Source: Streptomyces sp. NBC_01454
GTDB taxonomy: Bacteria; Actinomycetota; Actinomycetes; Streptomycetales; Streptomycetaceae
NCBI RefSeq assembly: GCF_036227565.1
Contig: NZ_CP109460.1
Coordinates: 2,976,001 to 3,040,000, forward strand
Direction: 5' to 3'
DNA length: 64,000 bases
The notes under the pieces are model-generated. The model was not told the DNA's origin, ran no database searches, and was given only the letters and a program-made list of their open reading frames with translations. Of the stretch, positions 17,135-24,635 are shown in pieces. Each line of letters starts with the position of its first letter. Within the stretch, counting starts at the first letter, position 1. A program made the position numbers and the translations under genes.

Positions 17135-18508
17135 CTACTCGTCGCCCAGCCGGTTCATGGCGTCCCGTACCTGCCCGCTGAACTGCTGAACGGCAGGGTG
17201 CGTCCCGTACACGGACACCTCGCGTTGGAAGTCGCCCACATACCGCTGGAACCGAGCGGACTCCAGGGCATCCCCGGCATCGACAGCGAGACCGGCGGTC
17301 GTCACGGCGGCGTCAAGGTCTCCGCTCAGCAGCTGGCTCTGCGCGAGCACCATGCGGCAGAACCCGAGCGTACGGGCGTATTTGGGGTCGGTGAGTTCGA
17401 CAGCGCGTTCGGCGAAGTGGACGGCTTCGGCACCCTGCCCGAGATCGCGGAAACAGTGGCAGAACTCCCCGATCAGCTCGGCTTCATCCATGTACGAGAG
17501 CCATTCGGGATCGTCTGCGCTGTCGGCACGCTCGAAGAACCTCTCTGCCTCGCTCATCGCGCGGGCAGCACCTTTGTGGTCCCGCGCTGTCGAGAGGGCG
17601 CGCGCCTCATGGGCGGAGAACAGCGCCATCGCACGGGGCATGGAGGCGGCCTTGCCACCCTCCACCGACGCGCGGGCCAGTGTCAGAGCCCGGGGCACCT
17701 GGCCCAGGTAGTTGGCCTGGTGGCTCATATTGGCCAGGATGCGTGCGCCCATCATGCGGTCGCCCGCCACCTGGGTCAGCCGCAGCGTCGAGAGCATGTA
17801 CCGGTCGGCGAGGGCATGGTTTCCGCTGTCGTAGGCGGTCCAGGCGAGAAGCTGTGACATCTCCGTTGCGGCCTGGAACAGCGCCTCACCCACCTTGGCG
17901 CTGTAGCTGGCTCCCAGCAGGGGCAGCACGTCTTCCCGGAAGTAGTGCCGGAACGCCTTGTGCGCGTGTCCGCCGCCGAACTGGAAGTCCAGCTGCATGA
18001 AGAACCCCGCTGCGGTCCGGATTGCGGCGACGTCACGCATGCCGACCCGACGGGCGGCGGGAACATCGGTCGGCACTCCTTCCGGCCGGGCGACAAGCCA
18101 CGAGAGCGCGGCGGAGTGCACATCGACGTCCGGGAGCTGCGGCTCGTCCGACGGCCCGTCTTCCGGACGCTGGTGCGTAAGGCCGTCCAGAGCACTCAGC
18201 GTCTCGGCGAGCGAACCGGCGTAGCCCATGCCGACCGCGGGAGTGGGAGCCGGTGCGGCACTGGGAAATCCCAGATCTTGCGGGGCGACCCTCCGCCGTA
18301 ACTTGTCGCTCAGCGCCTCGGCGACGAAGACGGCTGTCTGCCGCTGGATACCGCTCCCGTCCAACCATCGCTGAACGGCCACGTGCGTCGTCCCGAGGTG
18401 TTCGCCGTGCCGCTGCGCGACCTCACGGACCCGTTTGGCCAGTCCCTTGTTTGAGGCTCCGGCCTCCGCCATGACTGCGGCCAACTTGCGGTTCGGTTCT
18501 CTGCTCAC
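17135..18508 (-). CDS. XRE-type regulator with C-terminal TPR-like sensor domain
   Basis: 457 residues from GTG 18508 (SREPNRKLAAVMAEAG is the conserved opening of this family; an upstream ATG at 18535 adds nine unlike residues). The N-terminal helix-turn-helix reads NKGLAKRVREV ... LGTTHVAVQRWLDGSGIQ, followed by a linker and a long all-helical TPR-like domain from about residue 200. Proteins of this build occur in many copies in streptomycetes, often next to small genes that they regulate. The repeat-rich region just upstream (18540-18645) is its likely operator, and the divergent small-gene operon its likely target. Confidence 0.85.
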   Translation of the reverse strand: MSREPNRKLAAVMAEAGASNKGLAKRVREVAQRHGEHLGTTHVAVQRWLDGSGIQRQTAVFVAEALSDKLRRRVAPQDLGFPSAAPAPTPAVGMGYAGSLAETLSALDGLTHQRPEDGPSDEPQLPDVDVHSAALSWLVARPEGVPTDVPAARRVGMRDVAAIRTAAGFFMQLDFQFGGGHAHKAFRHYFREDVLPLLGASYSAKVGEALFQAATEMSQLLAWTAYDSGNHALADRYMLSTLRLTQVAGDRMMGARILANMSHQANYLGQVPRALTLARASVEGGKAASMPRAMALFSAHEARALSTARDHKGAARAMSEAERFFERADSADDPEWLSYMDEAELIGEFCHCFRDLGQGAEAVHFAERAVELTDPKYARTLGFCRMVLAQSQLLSGDLDAAVTTAGLAVDAGDALESARFQRYVGDFQREVSVYGTHPAVQQFSGQVRDAMNRLGDE

Positions 18509-18539
18509 GTTCTGAGCACACCCCCTGGGCGTCATGTCA

Positions 18540-18645
18540 AGTGTTCATCGTGTCACACCAGATGCGGCCGAGGGGGTTCATCGCGAACCCCCTTGAGCGA
18601 TATCGCGAACCCCCTCGTGTGCACGTGAACCCCCGTATGAACACT
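18540..18645. promoter_or_regulatory. Operator-like repeat array between divergent regulator and small-gene operon
   Basis: GAACCCCC occurs at 18585, 18607 and 18627 (spacing 22 and 20 bp, about two helical turns), and its inverse GGGGGTTC at 18572. The first inverse/direct pair forms an 8-bp inverted repeat with a 5-base gap. The whole array is bracketed by a perfect 9-bp inverted repeat, AGTGTTCAT at 18540-18548 and ATGAACACT at 18637-18645. Placement between the regulator start (18508) and the operon start (18744) suggests cooperative binding by the XRE protein. Confidence 0.6.
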
Positions 18646-18743
18646 GCCTCTTGGCCAAAGACGGTCGTTGACTGTCGAGACAGGACCCCGGCGGTGCGTG
18701 ACGGCACCCCGGGGCATGGCCAACCTGATGGAAGCAGGTCGAC

Positions 18744-19040
18744 ATGCGGAACCATATCGGCAGGTTTTTCGAGTTGCTGCTGAAAGTCTTACTGCCCGCT
18801 CCGGGGCACCATCGCATGGCGGGGACGAGCCCAATGGTGTGCTGCGTGGACACGCCGACGATGGTCCTCAGCGTGCCGCGGGTCGCTGACCCGTACGTCT
18901 GGGGTCCGATCCGCGGTGAGGACGTTCAGCTCGTCCGTCCGTACGTCGTCGCCCACGAGCAGCAGATGCATCGACGGGCGGAGTCTGGCCGCTGCGCCGA
19001 CTTGATGTGCGCCCCGGAGTGGATGGCGGTGACATGGTGA
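18744..19040 (+). CDS. Small conserved accessory protein, first of a coupled trio
   Basis: 98 residues. A hydrophobic N-terminal helix (IGRFFELLLKVLLPAPG) is followed by a Pro/Val-rich middle with IRGEDVQLVRPYVVAHE, a segment I associate with small proteins encoded beside XRE/TPR regulators in streptomycetes. The stop lies 7 bases inside the next gene, so the two are translationally coupled. Function unknown; likely controlled from the repeat array upstream. Confidence 0.65.
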   Translation: MRNHIGRFFELLLKVLLPAPGHHRMAGTSPMVCCVDTPTMVLSVPRVADPYVWGPIRGEDVQLVRPYVVAHEQQMHRRAESGRCADLMCAPEWMAVTW

Positions 19041-19375
19041 ACGCCAAACCGCGCCTCCTCCCATGGCCGGGCCCGGCCGGACAGCCGTCGTACCTGGTGA
19101 CCGACGACAGCAACAGCTACCTCTCCGAGCTCGCCGACGAGATGGAAGAGGTCCAGCTCAAGACGGGCGGGGAGCTGCTCGACCACGCAGCCCGAATGTT
19201 TGAAGACCCGGAGACCGACCCTGCGGCATTCCGATTCCTGAGCGCTCGACTGTGCGAAGCACTGCGGGACGCGCGCAGGGTGGCGCGGAGCAGGGGCGCA
19301 CGCCTCCCCGAATCCGGTGACGACGATGCCGAGCTGGACAAGCAGCCCTCCTCTGGCAACGGGACAACCGGATGA
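19034..19375 (+). CDS. Small conserved accessory protein, second of the trio
   Basis: 113 residues from ATG 19034, which overlaps the upstream stop. Predominantly helical and acidic: YLSELADEMEEVQLKTGGELLDHAARMF, then a second helical block FRFLSARLCEALRDARRVARSRG and a polar tail. No enzymatic motif. It overlaps the next frame by four bases (ATGA). The helical content would suit a protein-protein interaction role with the regulator, but that is only inference. Confidence 0.65.
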   Translation: MVNAKPRLLPWPGPAGQPSYLVTDDSNSYLSELADEMEEVQLKTGGELLDHAARMFEDPETDPAAFRFLSARLCEALRDARRVARSRGARLPESGDDDAELDKQPSSGNGTTG

Positions 19376-19644
19376 GCCGGACCGTGGGTGAGGCACAGGG
19401 ATGGGAGATCACACCGGTGGCGGGCAGGGCCGTGAGCCGTGACCCGGACGGACGGATAGCGCTGACGCTCCAGATCACCCGTCATGGCGATCCGGTCGCT
19501 TGAGCCCCGCTGTGGCTGACCGTGGCTGAAGCGGAGCGGGTCCATGCTGCGCTTTGCCATGCGCTCGACCAGGAGCCCGTGCCCAGCGACGCTCCGGAGT
19601 GCCGCAAGCCGATCCAGTACCCCGGCGGCCGACAACGTTTCTGA
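19372..19644 (+). pseudogene. Third trio gene, interrupted by an in-frame TGA
   Basis: The ATG at 19372 overlaps the upstream stop (ATGA). The frame gives 43 residues ending ITRHGDPVA, then TGA at 19501-19503, and continues in the same frame with APLWLTVAEAERVHAALCHA and on to CRKPIQYPGGRQRF before a stop at 19642. The downstream half is protein-like and joins smoothly, so the TGA is read as a nonsense mutation of a gene of about 90 codons. Re-initiation at a GTG shortly after the stop cannot be excluded. Confidence 0.65.
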
Positions 19645-19700
19645 CGCCTTCCGGCCTGTGACCGGTAAGAGGTACTACGCGCAACAACCACAGACATGAC

Positions 19701-19744
19701 GCCGGACCACCCCTCAAACCCTGGCAGGCGCGGGGTGGTCCGGC
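19701..19744 (+). terminator. Terminator after the small-gene trio
   Basis: Perfect 13-bp stem (19701-19713 with 19732-19744, arms GCCGGACCACCCC and its complement) with an 18-base loop, 57 bases after the last frame of the trio. A second hairpin (CCCCGGTGCC at 19772-19781 with GGTACCGGGG at 19785-19794, one mismatch) follows. Confidence 0.7.
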
Positions 19745-19870
19745 AGGGGATCGCTCCCAAACGATCACGAACCCCGGTGCCGATGGTACCGGGGCCCTCG
19801 TCGCGTCCTCCTACGGCGTGGCCCGGCACGGACAGTGTTCAGCCAGCTTGCGGGGAAAGGGACTTGAGGA

Positions 19871-20146
19871 ATGGACGGCATCGGGGACGACGGATTCGAC
19901 GGTGAGGACCTGGACCCTGACGCGGTCCTGTGGGTACGCGGGGTGGACTACCTGGCCGGCTGGCGAGACGCGACTCAGGCGGCGGCAGAGTTGGGCGACG
20001 CGCTGGTGGAAGCGGGAGTGGACACTGCGGGAATCAAGCTGCTCGCTGCTGCGGCCTTTGATGGCTCGGGTGTGGTGCGATTGGAGTTGTCGGCGGCGGC
20101 AGCGCGCGAGGTGGCGGTGCGGGCCAGGGCGACGACTGCCCGGTGA
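19871..20146 (+). CDS. Small acidic protein of unknown function
   Basis: 91 residues. ATG 19871 has GAGGA four bases upstream. The sequence begins very acidic (MDGIGDDGFDGEDLDPDAV), then WVRGVDYLAGWRDATQAAAELGDALVEAGVD and an alternating strand/helix end. Codon bias is streptomycete. I do not recognise the family. Its stop overlaps a short downstream frame that starts with GTG (GTGA arrangement). Confidence 0.6.
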   Translation: MDGIGDDGFDGEDLDPDAVLWVRGVDYLAGWRDATQAAAELGDALVEAGVDTAGIKLLAAAAFDGSGVVRLELSAAAAREVAVRARATTAR

Positions 20147-20250
20147 CGGGACGTCAGTTGAGGGCAGCCGCTGCGAAGGTCACCGGCAAGAAGCCGGGCA
20201 GCGACGCGGCAGCTTACGGCCGGTCAACGCCGAGCAGCCAGCAACACTGA
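20143..20250 (+). CDS. Very short frame coupled to the upstream gene
   Basis: 35 residues, beginning GTG inside the stop of the preceding gene. TGRQLRAAAAKVTGKKPGSDAAAYGR is basic and Ala/Gly-rich. It may be a truncated end of a once longer gene; I cannot show that it is expressed. Confidence 0.3.
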   Translation: MTGRQLRAAAAKVTGKKPGSDAAAYGRSTPSSQQH

Positions 20251-20324
20251 CTATTCGCATGATTGTTCGTCTGGGCGTATCCACCTCCATCCAGATAGGT
20301 CACGGTGTGGTGACGTTCGCCTTG

Positions 20325-20355
20325 GCTGTTGAGAGGTAGTGCAACTCTCAACAGC
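20325..20355. promoter_or_regulatory. Perfect inverted repeat abutting a start codon
   Basis: GCTGTTGAGAG (20325-20335) and CTCTCAACAGC (20345-20355) form an 11-bp stem with a 9-base gap; the right arm ends directly before the ATG at 20356. No normal ribosome site fits between. Either an operator, or an RNA stem that hides or replaces the initiation region. Confidence 0.5.
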
Positions 20356-20856
20356 ATGACAGTGAACGAAGATGCACCCGCTGCTGAGCCTGTCACTGTG
20401 ACTCGGCCGAAGTGGTGGGGGCGGCCGCTCGCCGCCGGCGTGGCGGGCCTGGCAATCGGCGCTGGGGCCGTCGGATCGGCGTGGGCTATCCAGGCCAGTC
20501 AGGGGGCCCAGACGCATAAGGCTGCAGCGTTCACTCTGCGGGGGAAGATGACCTTGACGGGCGACCATATTCCGGCTGGTGACACTGGCGAACAGTGCAC
20601 TGGCTACAAGGGGTACGACGACATCTCGGAGGGGGCGGCCGTCACGGTATACGACACGAGCGGCAAGCTGATCGCCAAGGGCGCCTTGGGCGCTGGGAAC
20701 TCCGATGACGTTTCAGGGGTGTGCGAGTTCGACGTCACGGTGCCCGATGTGCCAAAGGGTGAGAAGTTCTACCAGGTCGAGGTCTCGCACCGCGGCAAGA
20801 TCTCCGCAACGGCCGAGGAAGCAGAGCGAGGCGAGTTCGCGGCGTCCCTGGGGTGA
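20356..20856 (+). CDS. Membrane-anchored extracytoplasmic protein of unknown function
   Basis: 166 residues. A short cytoplasmic start is followed by one hydrophobic segment (about residues 25-44, LAAGVAGLAIGAGAVGSAWA) and then an extracytoplasmic beta-rich domain with three cysteines overall, TGEQCTGYKGYDDISEGAAVTVYDTSGKLIAKG and VCEFDVTVPDVPKGEKFYQVEVSHRG. The layout is like other streptomycete single-pass proteins with an Ig-like or C2-like outer domain. The start is fixed by the stem-loop that touches the ATG. Confidence 0.7.
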   Translation: MTVNEDAPAAEPVTVTRPKWWGRPLAAGVAGLAIGAGAVGSAWAIQASQGAQTHKAAAFTLRGKMTLTGDHIPAGDTGEQCTGYKGYDDISEGAAVTVYDTSGKLIAKGALGAGNSDDVSGVCEFDVTVPDVPKGEKFYQVEVSHRGKISATAEEAERGEFAASLG

Positions 20857-21122
20857 CAGGCGCCGAGTCTCGATTGGGCGATCTCCGGTCGGCTGGGATC
20901 GCCGTGGTTGCTGTACTTCGCTGCTGTGCAGCACAGCGGGCTGACCACCGCTTTAGGAGTTCGATCACAAGGGCGGACGCAAGAGCCCTGCCTGGTGGAA
21001 GCAGCACGGTTGCACCGGAACCCTGGGGCTGACGCTGTTCACCGTCGTTGATGTCATTGATGGATGTCAGATCCGGCGGCTCTGCACCTTGGCGAGAACC
21101 TGGCAGCCCGAAGCTTCGGAGG

Positions 21123-21431
21123 TCACTCCTCGTGGGGGTTCAAGTGACTCCACCGCCCGCTGCCCTCATGCCGCACCTCCATTCCCTGATAAGGCTGGCG
21201 GGAACCGGCTGGGCGGGGCTGAGCCGTGCTGATCTCAGTCACCACGATTGCTGTTGGGCGTACCTCATAGGTGACGGCCAAGTGACGATCGTCCTCGGCC
21301 CGCCACACTCCGTGGGTATTCGCTTCCTGAGTAATCCTCAGCAAGGCCGCGCCAACATCAGCCTTGTTGCTCCGGGCCAGCGCATCGAACTGCGTTCGCG
21401 CGATTTCGGCGAAGATCAGGTCTCTAATCAC
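21123..21431 (-). CDS. RelE/ParE-like small protein (tentative)
   Basis: 102 residues from GTG 21431, with GGGGG about 9 bases upstream. The order is an N-terminal helix pair (FAEIARTQFDALARSNKADVGAALLRI), then WRAEDDRHLAVTYEVRPTAIVVTEIS. This alternation of a helical hairpin followed by an R..D.R..V.YEV...-.V.V.-I strand pair is typical of RelE/ParE toxin folds. No antitoxin gene is seen directly upstream or downstream, so it would be an orphan if real. An overlapping frame on the plus strand looks less protein-like. Confidence 0.45.
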   Translation of the reverse strand: MIRDLIFAEIARTQFDALARSNKADVGAALLRITQEANTHGVWRAEDDRHLAVTYEVRPTAIVVTEISTAQPRPAGSRQPYQGMEVRHEGSGRWSHLNPHEE

Positions 21432-21995
21432 GCGCTACCCCCGTTGACGCGACGTGCCCGCCTAGCTGGGGGCATGAGTGAACGTTAGGCGACTACGCCC
21501 CGGAGCACCACGGGAACCTCACCATCAGGATCCGACTGCCGTGCCCCCAGCGCCAAGAGCTTACGAACGGATCACCTGGCGCATTTCCCCTGGGCGTTGT
21601 CGGAGATCTTGCTGACCTGCATTTTCGCTGTTCAGGGGCGATGGGCTAGGGCATGACTCGCTCGTCGGTGCTGGGGGGGGCAGTTGCTGTCACCTCCACC
21701 CAGCAGGCCGGCATTTGCTCCTCGGGACTCCCGCGTTGGCCGAGACTGACCGATGGATCTGGCGCGAAACTGCCACACGGAAGTCCGCCAGGGGCTGCTC
21801 CGTCATGCTGCAAGGAAGGCGCTCGATCCGTCCTCGACTGACCTGCACGTGCTACATGCTTCACGCGAATCGTCGGCGTCAAAGGCCTTTGAGTGAAACA
21901 ACCATGAGAATCAAGCGGAGACTACCGCCAGCACGTCAGAGAGTCCGAAGAATCCGAGTACGAGGGCGAGGACGATGAATGCCACGACCACGGCG
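21432..21995. other. Gene-poor stretch in the decayed accessory region
   Basis: 564 bases. Several short frames exist on both strands, none with convincing sequence. On the minus strand a 16-codon frame (MQVSKISDNAQGKCAR) starts at about 21623, too short to interpret. The GC content dips around 21840-21980. I see no RNA gene or clear repeat. Confidence 0.4.
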
Positions 21996-22243
21996 CTACT
22001 CGTACGTGGTGGCTGCGTTCAGGGCTTGGGCGAAGAAGGCCCAGTCGCCGCGGGGAGGGGAATCTTGACCAGTGTTCCGGTACCAGCGTCGGCATCGTCG
22101 ATCCAGGCGGCCAGGGTTTCCAGGAAGGCACCGAGGTCGTCGTTTTCCCAGGAGCCAACGCTATCTTCGAATCCATGGCACAGACCGCGTACGAATGACG
22201 CGAGTGCTTCCTTGCTGTCCACCTGGTCCGAGGGCAGTGTCAT
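21996..22243 (-). pseudogene. DUF7660-like small gene with a one-base frameshift
   Basis: From ATG 22243 the frame reads MTLPSDQVDSKEALASFVRG ... WENDDLGAFLETLAAWIDDADA, then loses similarity. Shifting by one base near 22087 continues with WYRNTGQDSPPRGDWAFFAQ and ALNAATTYE to a TAG at 21996. Together these give an 82-residue protein with the acidic helical layout, WEN and AAWI blocks and WRFF-LLAA-YE-type end that I associate with DUF7660 proteins. Total length is one base short of a whole number of codons, consistent with a single deletion. Role of the family unknown. Confidence 0.65.
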
Positions 22244-22432
22244 GGGCATGGACGGTACGCGCCTCGCGACCATTCTTGCCGGCCGGTTGGCGATCTCCGC
22301 CGCGGCTCCGTCGGTGGTCGCCGGGCCGCCGGCGCCGGCTCCCATGTACGGGTAGGCATGCTCTCCGAGCACCGCCCCTCCATCGCCAGGGCGGAGCAGC
22401 GAGGTGCACGCGGGCACGTAGGGGCCATTTGC

Positions 22433-22755
22433 TCATCGTGGTTCCGGGCGCGGGTTCCATTCGTGGAGTCTGGTCTTGACCTGGTGGTTGCCTTCGACGT
22501 GCCAGATGACTTCGCCTGTGACCGTCGTGCCCACGGCAGGGAGTTCCATGTGGTGTGGCATGGACGTGATTTCTACGAGGCTCAGGGCATTGGGTACGCC
22601 GTCGATCACGAAGAAGACCCCGAACGGATGGCGTGCGATGACCTGTCCGCTGCCCTGGGTCCCGATCGGCAGAGCGGCGACGGTTGCCGGCCAGCTCTGG
22701 GCTATCGCGTAGGGATCTCGTGTGCGGGAGGGGCCTGCCCTGGGTGCTCGGACAT
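22433..22755 (-). pseudogene. S1-like domain protein gene with a one-base frameshift
   Basis: ATG 22755 begins MSEHPGQAPPAHE and then hits a TAG. If one G is restored at about 22716 (GAGATCC to GAGGATCC) the frame continues DPYAIAQSWPATVAALPIGT, then SGQVIARHPFGVFFVIDGVP, EITSMPHHMELPAVGT, VTGEVIWHVEGNHQVKTRLH and ends near EWNPRP at 22433. The central G..V.G.V....FGVF..IDG pattern is an S1/OB-fold-like signature found in a small streptomycete protein family. The length is 323 bases, one short of 108 codons. A sequencing error is possible. Confidence 0.65.
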
Positions 22756-22892
22756 CGGCTCATCATGGCGAGTGCGGGGGCAGCTGTCGAGGGATGACCT
22801 TCGCCGTGTGCACGGGCCCTGGGGGCACCGTCGCCAGGCGCACTGCGTCCCGGGGCGCGGTCCCCGGGATTGGGCGGATTCCCTTCCGCGCG

Positions 22893-23221
22893 CTACGCGT
22901 TGCTACGCGCTCGGGGCGCGGAAGGGGACTTGGCGGCGGTGGCCTCGTCGATCTCCTCGGTGGTGTGGAGGGGCGTGGCTCGGTGTGAAGGGCCCCGCTG
23001 GCCTTGACGGCGAGGCCGATGGCGGCCATGGAGACCGGGTCGGGGAAGTCGAGGATGATCACGATGTCGTTCTCTCCGAAGGTGAAGTACACGGACTCGA
23101 CCTTGCCGCCGAGGTCCGTGACCACCTGGTCGACGGCGGCACGGTGCCCGCTCGCACCTTCCTTGAGCAGCCCCTTGACGCCGTCGGAGGCGTAGGCGGC
23201 CTGAATCAGAAACTTCGGCAC
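22893..23221 (-). pseudogene. GYD-domain protein gene with a one-base frameshift
   Basis: GTG 23221 starts PKFLIQAAYASDGVKGLLKE, then GHRAAVDQVVTDLGGKVESVYFTFGENDIVIILDFPD, a clear GYD-domain (PF08734) sequence. At ASGALHTE the frame turns into a Pro/Arg-rich shadow. A one-base shift near 22960 restores TPLHTTEEIDEATAAKSPS and a stop at 22893, the normal family end. Total length 329 bases is one short of 110 codons. GYD proteins are small ferredoxin-fold proteins of unknown role. Divergent from the glycosyltransferase gene. Confidence 0.7.
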
Positions 23222-23359
23222 TGGGGTACTCCCCCCGGTCACATGTCCCGTACGAGAGGCCCTTCCCGTTGACGCACCGACCGCCACGCGTCGGGCCACC
23301 TGATTCGCCCGTTGGACGCCAAGGCGGGGAGGGGCGGCTGGAAGCGCCCCGGAAATGCG

Positions 23360-23389
23360 TTGCACGAGACGAATCGTCTCGTCTACCTT
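23360..23389 (+). promoter_or_regulatory. Leaderless promoter with TetR-type palindromic operator
   Basis: TTGCAC (23360-23365) and TACCTT (23384-23389) are separated by 18 bp and predict transcription starting at about 23396, next to the ATG at 23397. A 9-1-9 perfect palindrome, ACGAGACGA-A-TCGTCTCGT (23364-23382), fills the spacer. Palindromes of this size and position are typical TetR-family operators that block polymerase. No tetR gene is adjacent. Confidence 0.7.
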
Positions 23390-23396
23390 CGTGGCC

Positions 23397-24635
23397 ATGA
23401 CGAACCCGACCTCCAGCAAACGCGCCCATATCGCCATGTTCTCCATCGCCGCCCACGGGCATGTGAACCCGAGCCTCGAAGTGATACGGGAGCTGGTCGC
23501 GCGGGGGCACCGTGTCACATATGCGATCCCGCACCTCTTCGGGGAGAAGGTTGCCGAGACCGGGGCTGAGCCGGTTTTGTACCGGACCACGTTGCCGTCG
23601 CCCGATGATGATCCGTCGGCGTGGGGGAGCACGCTTCTCGACAATGTCGAGCCATTTCTGGAGGACGCCATCCAGGCGCTGCCGCAGCTCGTCGCGGCGT
23701 ATGAGGGGGATGAGCCGGATCTCGTGCTGCATGACATCACGTCGTATCCGGCGCGGGTCCTCGCTCACCGGTGGGGCGTGCCCGCGGTTTCGCTCTCGCC
23801 GAATCTGGTCGCGTGGGAGGGGTACGAGGAGGAGGTCGCCGAGCCGATGTGGGCGGAGCCCCGGGAGACCGCGCGGGGCAGGGCGTACTACGAGAAGTTC
23901 GGCAACTGGCTTGCCGCGAACGGGATCGGGCAGCACCCCGATCCGTTCGCCGGCCGTCCCGAGCGGTCGATCGTGCTCATTCCGAAGGTGCTGCAGCCGA
24001 ACGCCGACCGGGTCGATGAGGGGGTGCATTCCTTCGTCGGGGCCTGCCAGGGCGACCGGGCCGCGCAGGGTGACTGGGAGCGGCCCGCGGACGCCGAGCG
24101 CGTGCTGCTGGTCTCACTGGGGTCGTCCTTCACCAAGCAGCCCGGGTTCTACCGTGAGTGCGTCAAGGCGTTCGGTGACCTGCCGGGCTGGCACGTCGTG
24201 CTCCAGGTGGGCAAGCACGTCACCGCTGACGACCTGGAGCGGATCCCTGGGAACGTCGAAGTGCACCAGTGGGTACCGCAGTTGGCGATTCTGCGGGAGG
24301 CCGATGCCTTCATCACGCATGCGGGCGCGGGTGGCAGTCAGGAGGGTCTGGCCACCGGCACGCCCATGGTGGCCGTCCCGCAGGCCGTCGACCAGTTCGG
24401 CAATGCGGACATGCTCCAGGGGCTGGGCGTAGCCCGCCACGTTCCGAGGGACGAAGCGGACGCCGCCACCCTCCGGGCAGCTGTGCTCGCGCTCGTCGAC
24501 GACCCGGAAGTGAGGCGCCGACTCGAGGCCATCCAGGCGGACATGGCAGGCGAGGGCGGGACCCGGCGGGCGGCCGACCTCATCGAGGCGGAACTCCTCC
24601 GGACCGGGCCCCGGCGGCCGGTTCGCCGACGTTGA
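23397..24635 (+). CDS. mgt: Macrolide UDP-glucosyltransferase (OleD/Mgt type)
   Basis: 412 residues, GT1 fold. The sequence is extremely close to what I remember of Streptomyces Ole[21 protein letters not shown] with the catalytic-base His at residue 20, [31 protein letters not shown], and the donor-binding region [31 protein letters not shown] and [10 protein letters not shown]. OleD/Mgt enzymes transfer glucose to the 2'-hydroxyl of the macrolide desosamine, inactivating it; OleD is broadly promiscuous. This gives macrolide resistance in non-producing streptomycetes. The mRNA is probably leaderless. The 3' end overlaps the convergent XRE gene by 56 bases. Confidence 0.9.
   Translation: MTNPTSSKRAHIAMFSIAAHGHVNPSLEVIRELVARGHRVTYAIPHLFGEKVAETGAEPVLYRTTLPSPDDDPSAWGSTLLDNVEPFLEDAIQALPQLVAAYEGDEPDLVLHDITSYPARVLAHRWGVPAVSLSPNLVAWEGYEEEVAEPMWAEPRETARGRAYYEKFGNWLAANGIGQHPDPFAGRPERSIVLIPKVLQPNADRVDEGVHSFVGACQGDRAAQGDWERPADAERVLLVSLGSSFTKQPGFYRECVKAFGDLPGWHVVLQVGKHVTADDLERIPGNVEVHQWVPQLAILREADAFITHAGAGGSQEGLATGTPMVAVPQAVDQFGNADMLQGLGVARHVPRDEADAATLRAAVLALVDDPEVRRRLEAIQADMAGEGGTRRAADLIEAELLRTGPRRPVRRR

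Noticed and set aside
19501-19503. TGA read as selenocysteine
   Set aside because: No selenoprotein-like context or nearby selenocysteine machinery; a nonsense mutation in a region with other lesions is simpler.
21048-21488. Plus-strand 146-codon frame opposite the RelE-like gene
   Set aside because: Its translation lacks any structured pattern, whereas the minus-strand frame reads like a compact alpha/beta protein.
22763-22960. Pro/Arg-rich continuation of the GYD protein frame
   Set aside because: Family similarity stops abruptly and resumes in the adjacent frame, so the long continuation is a consequence of the frameshift.
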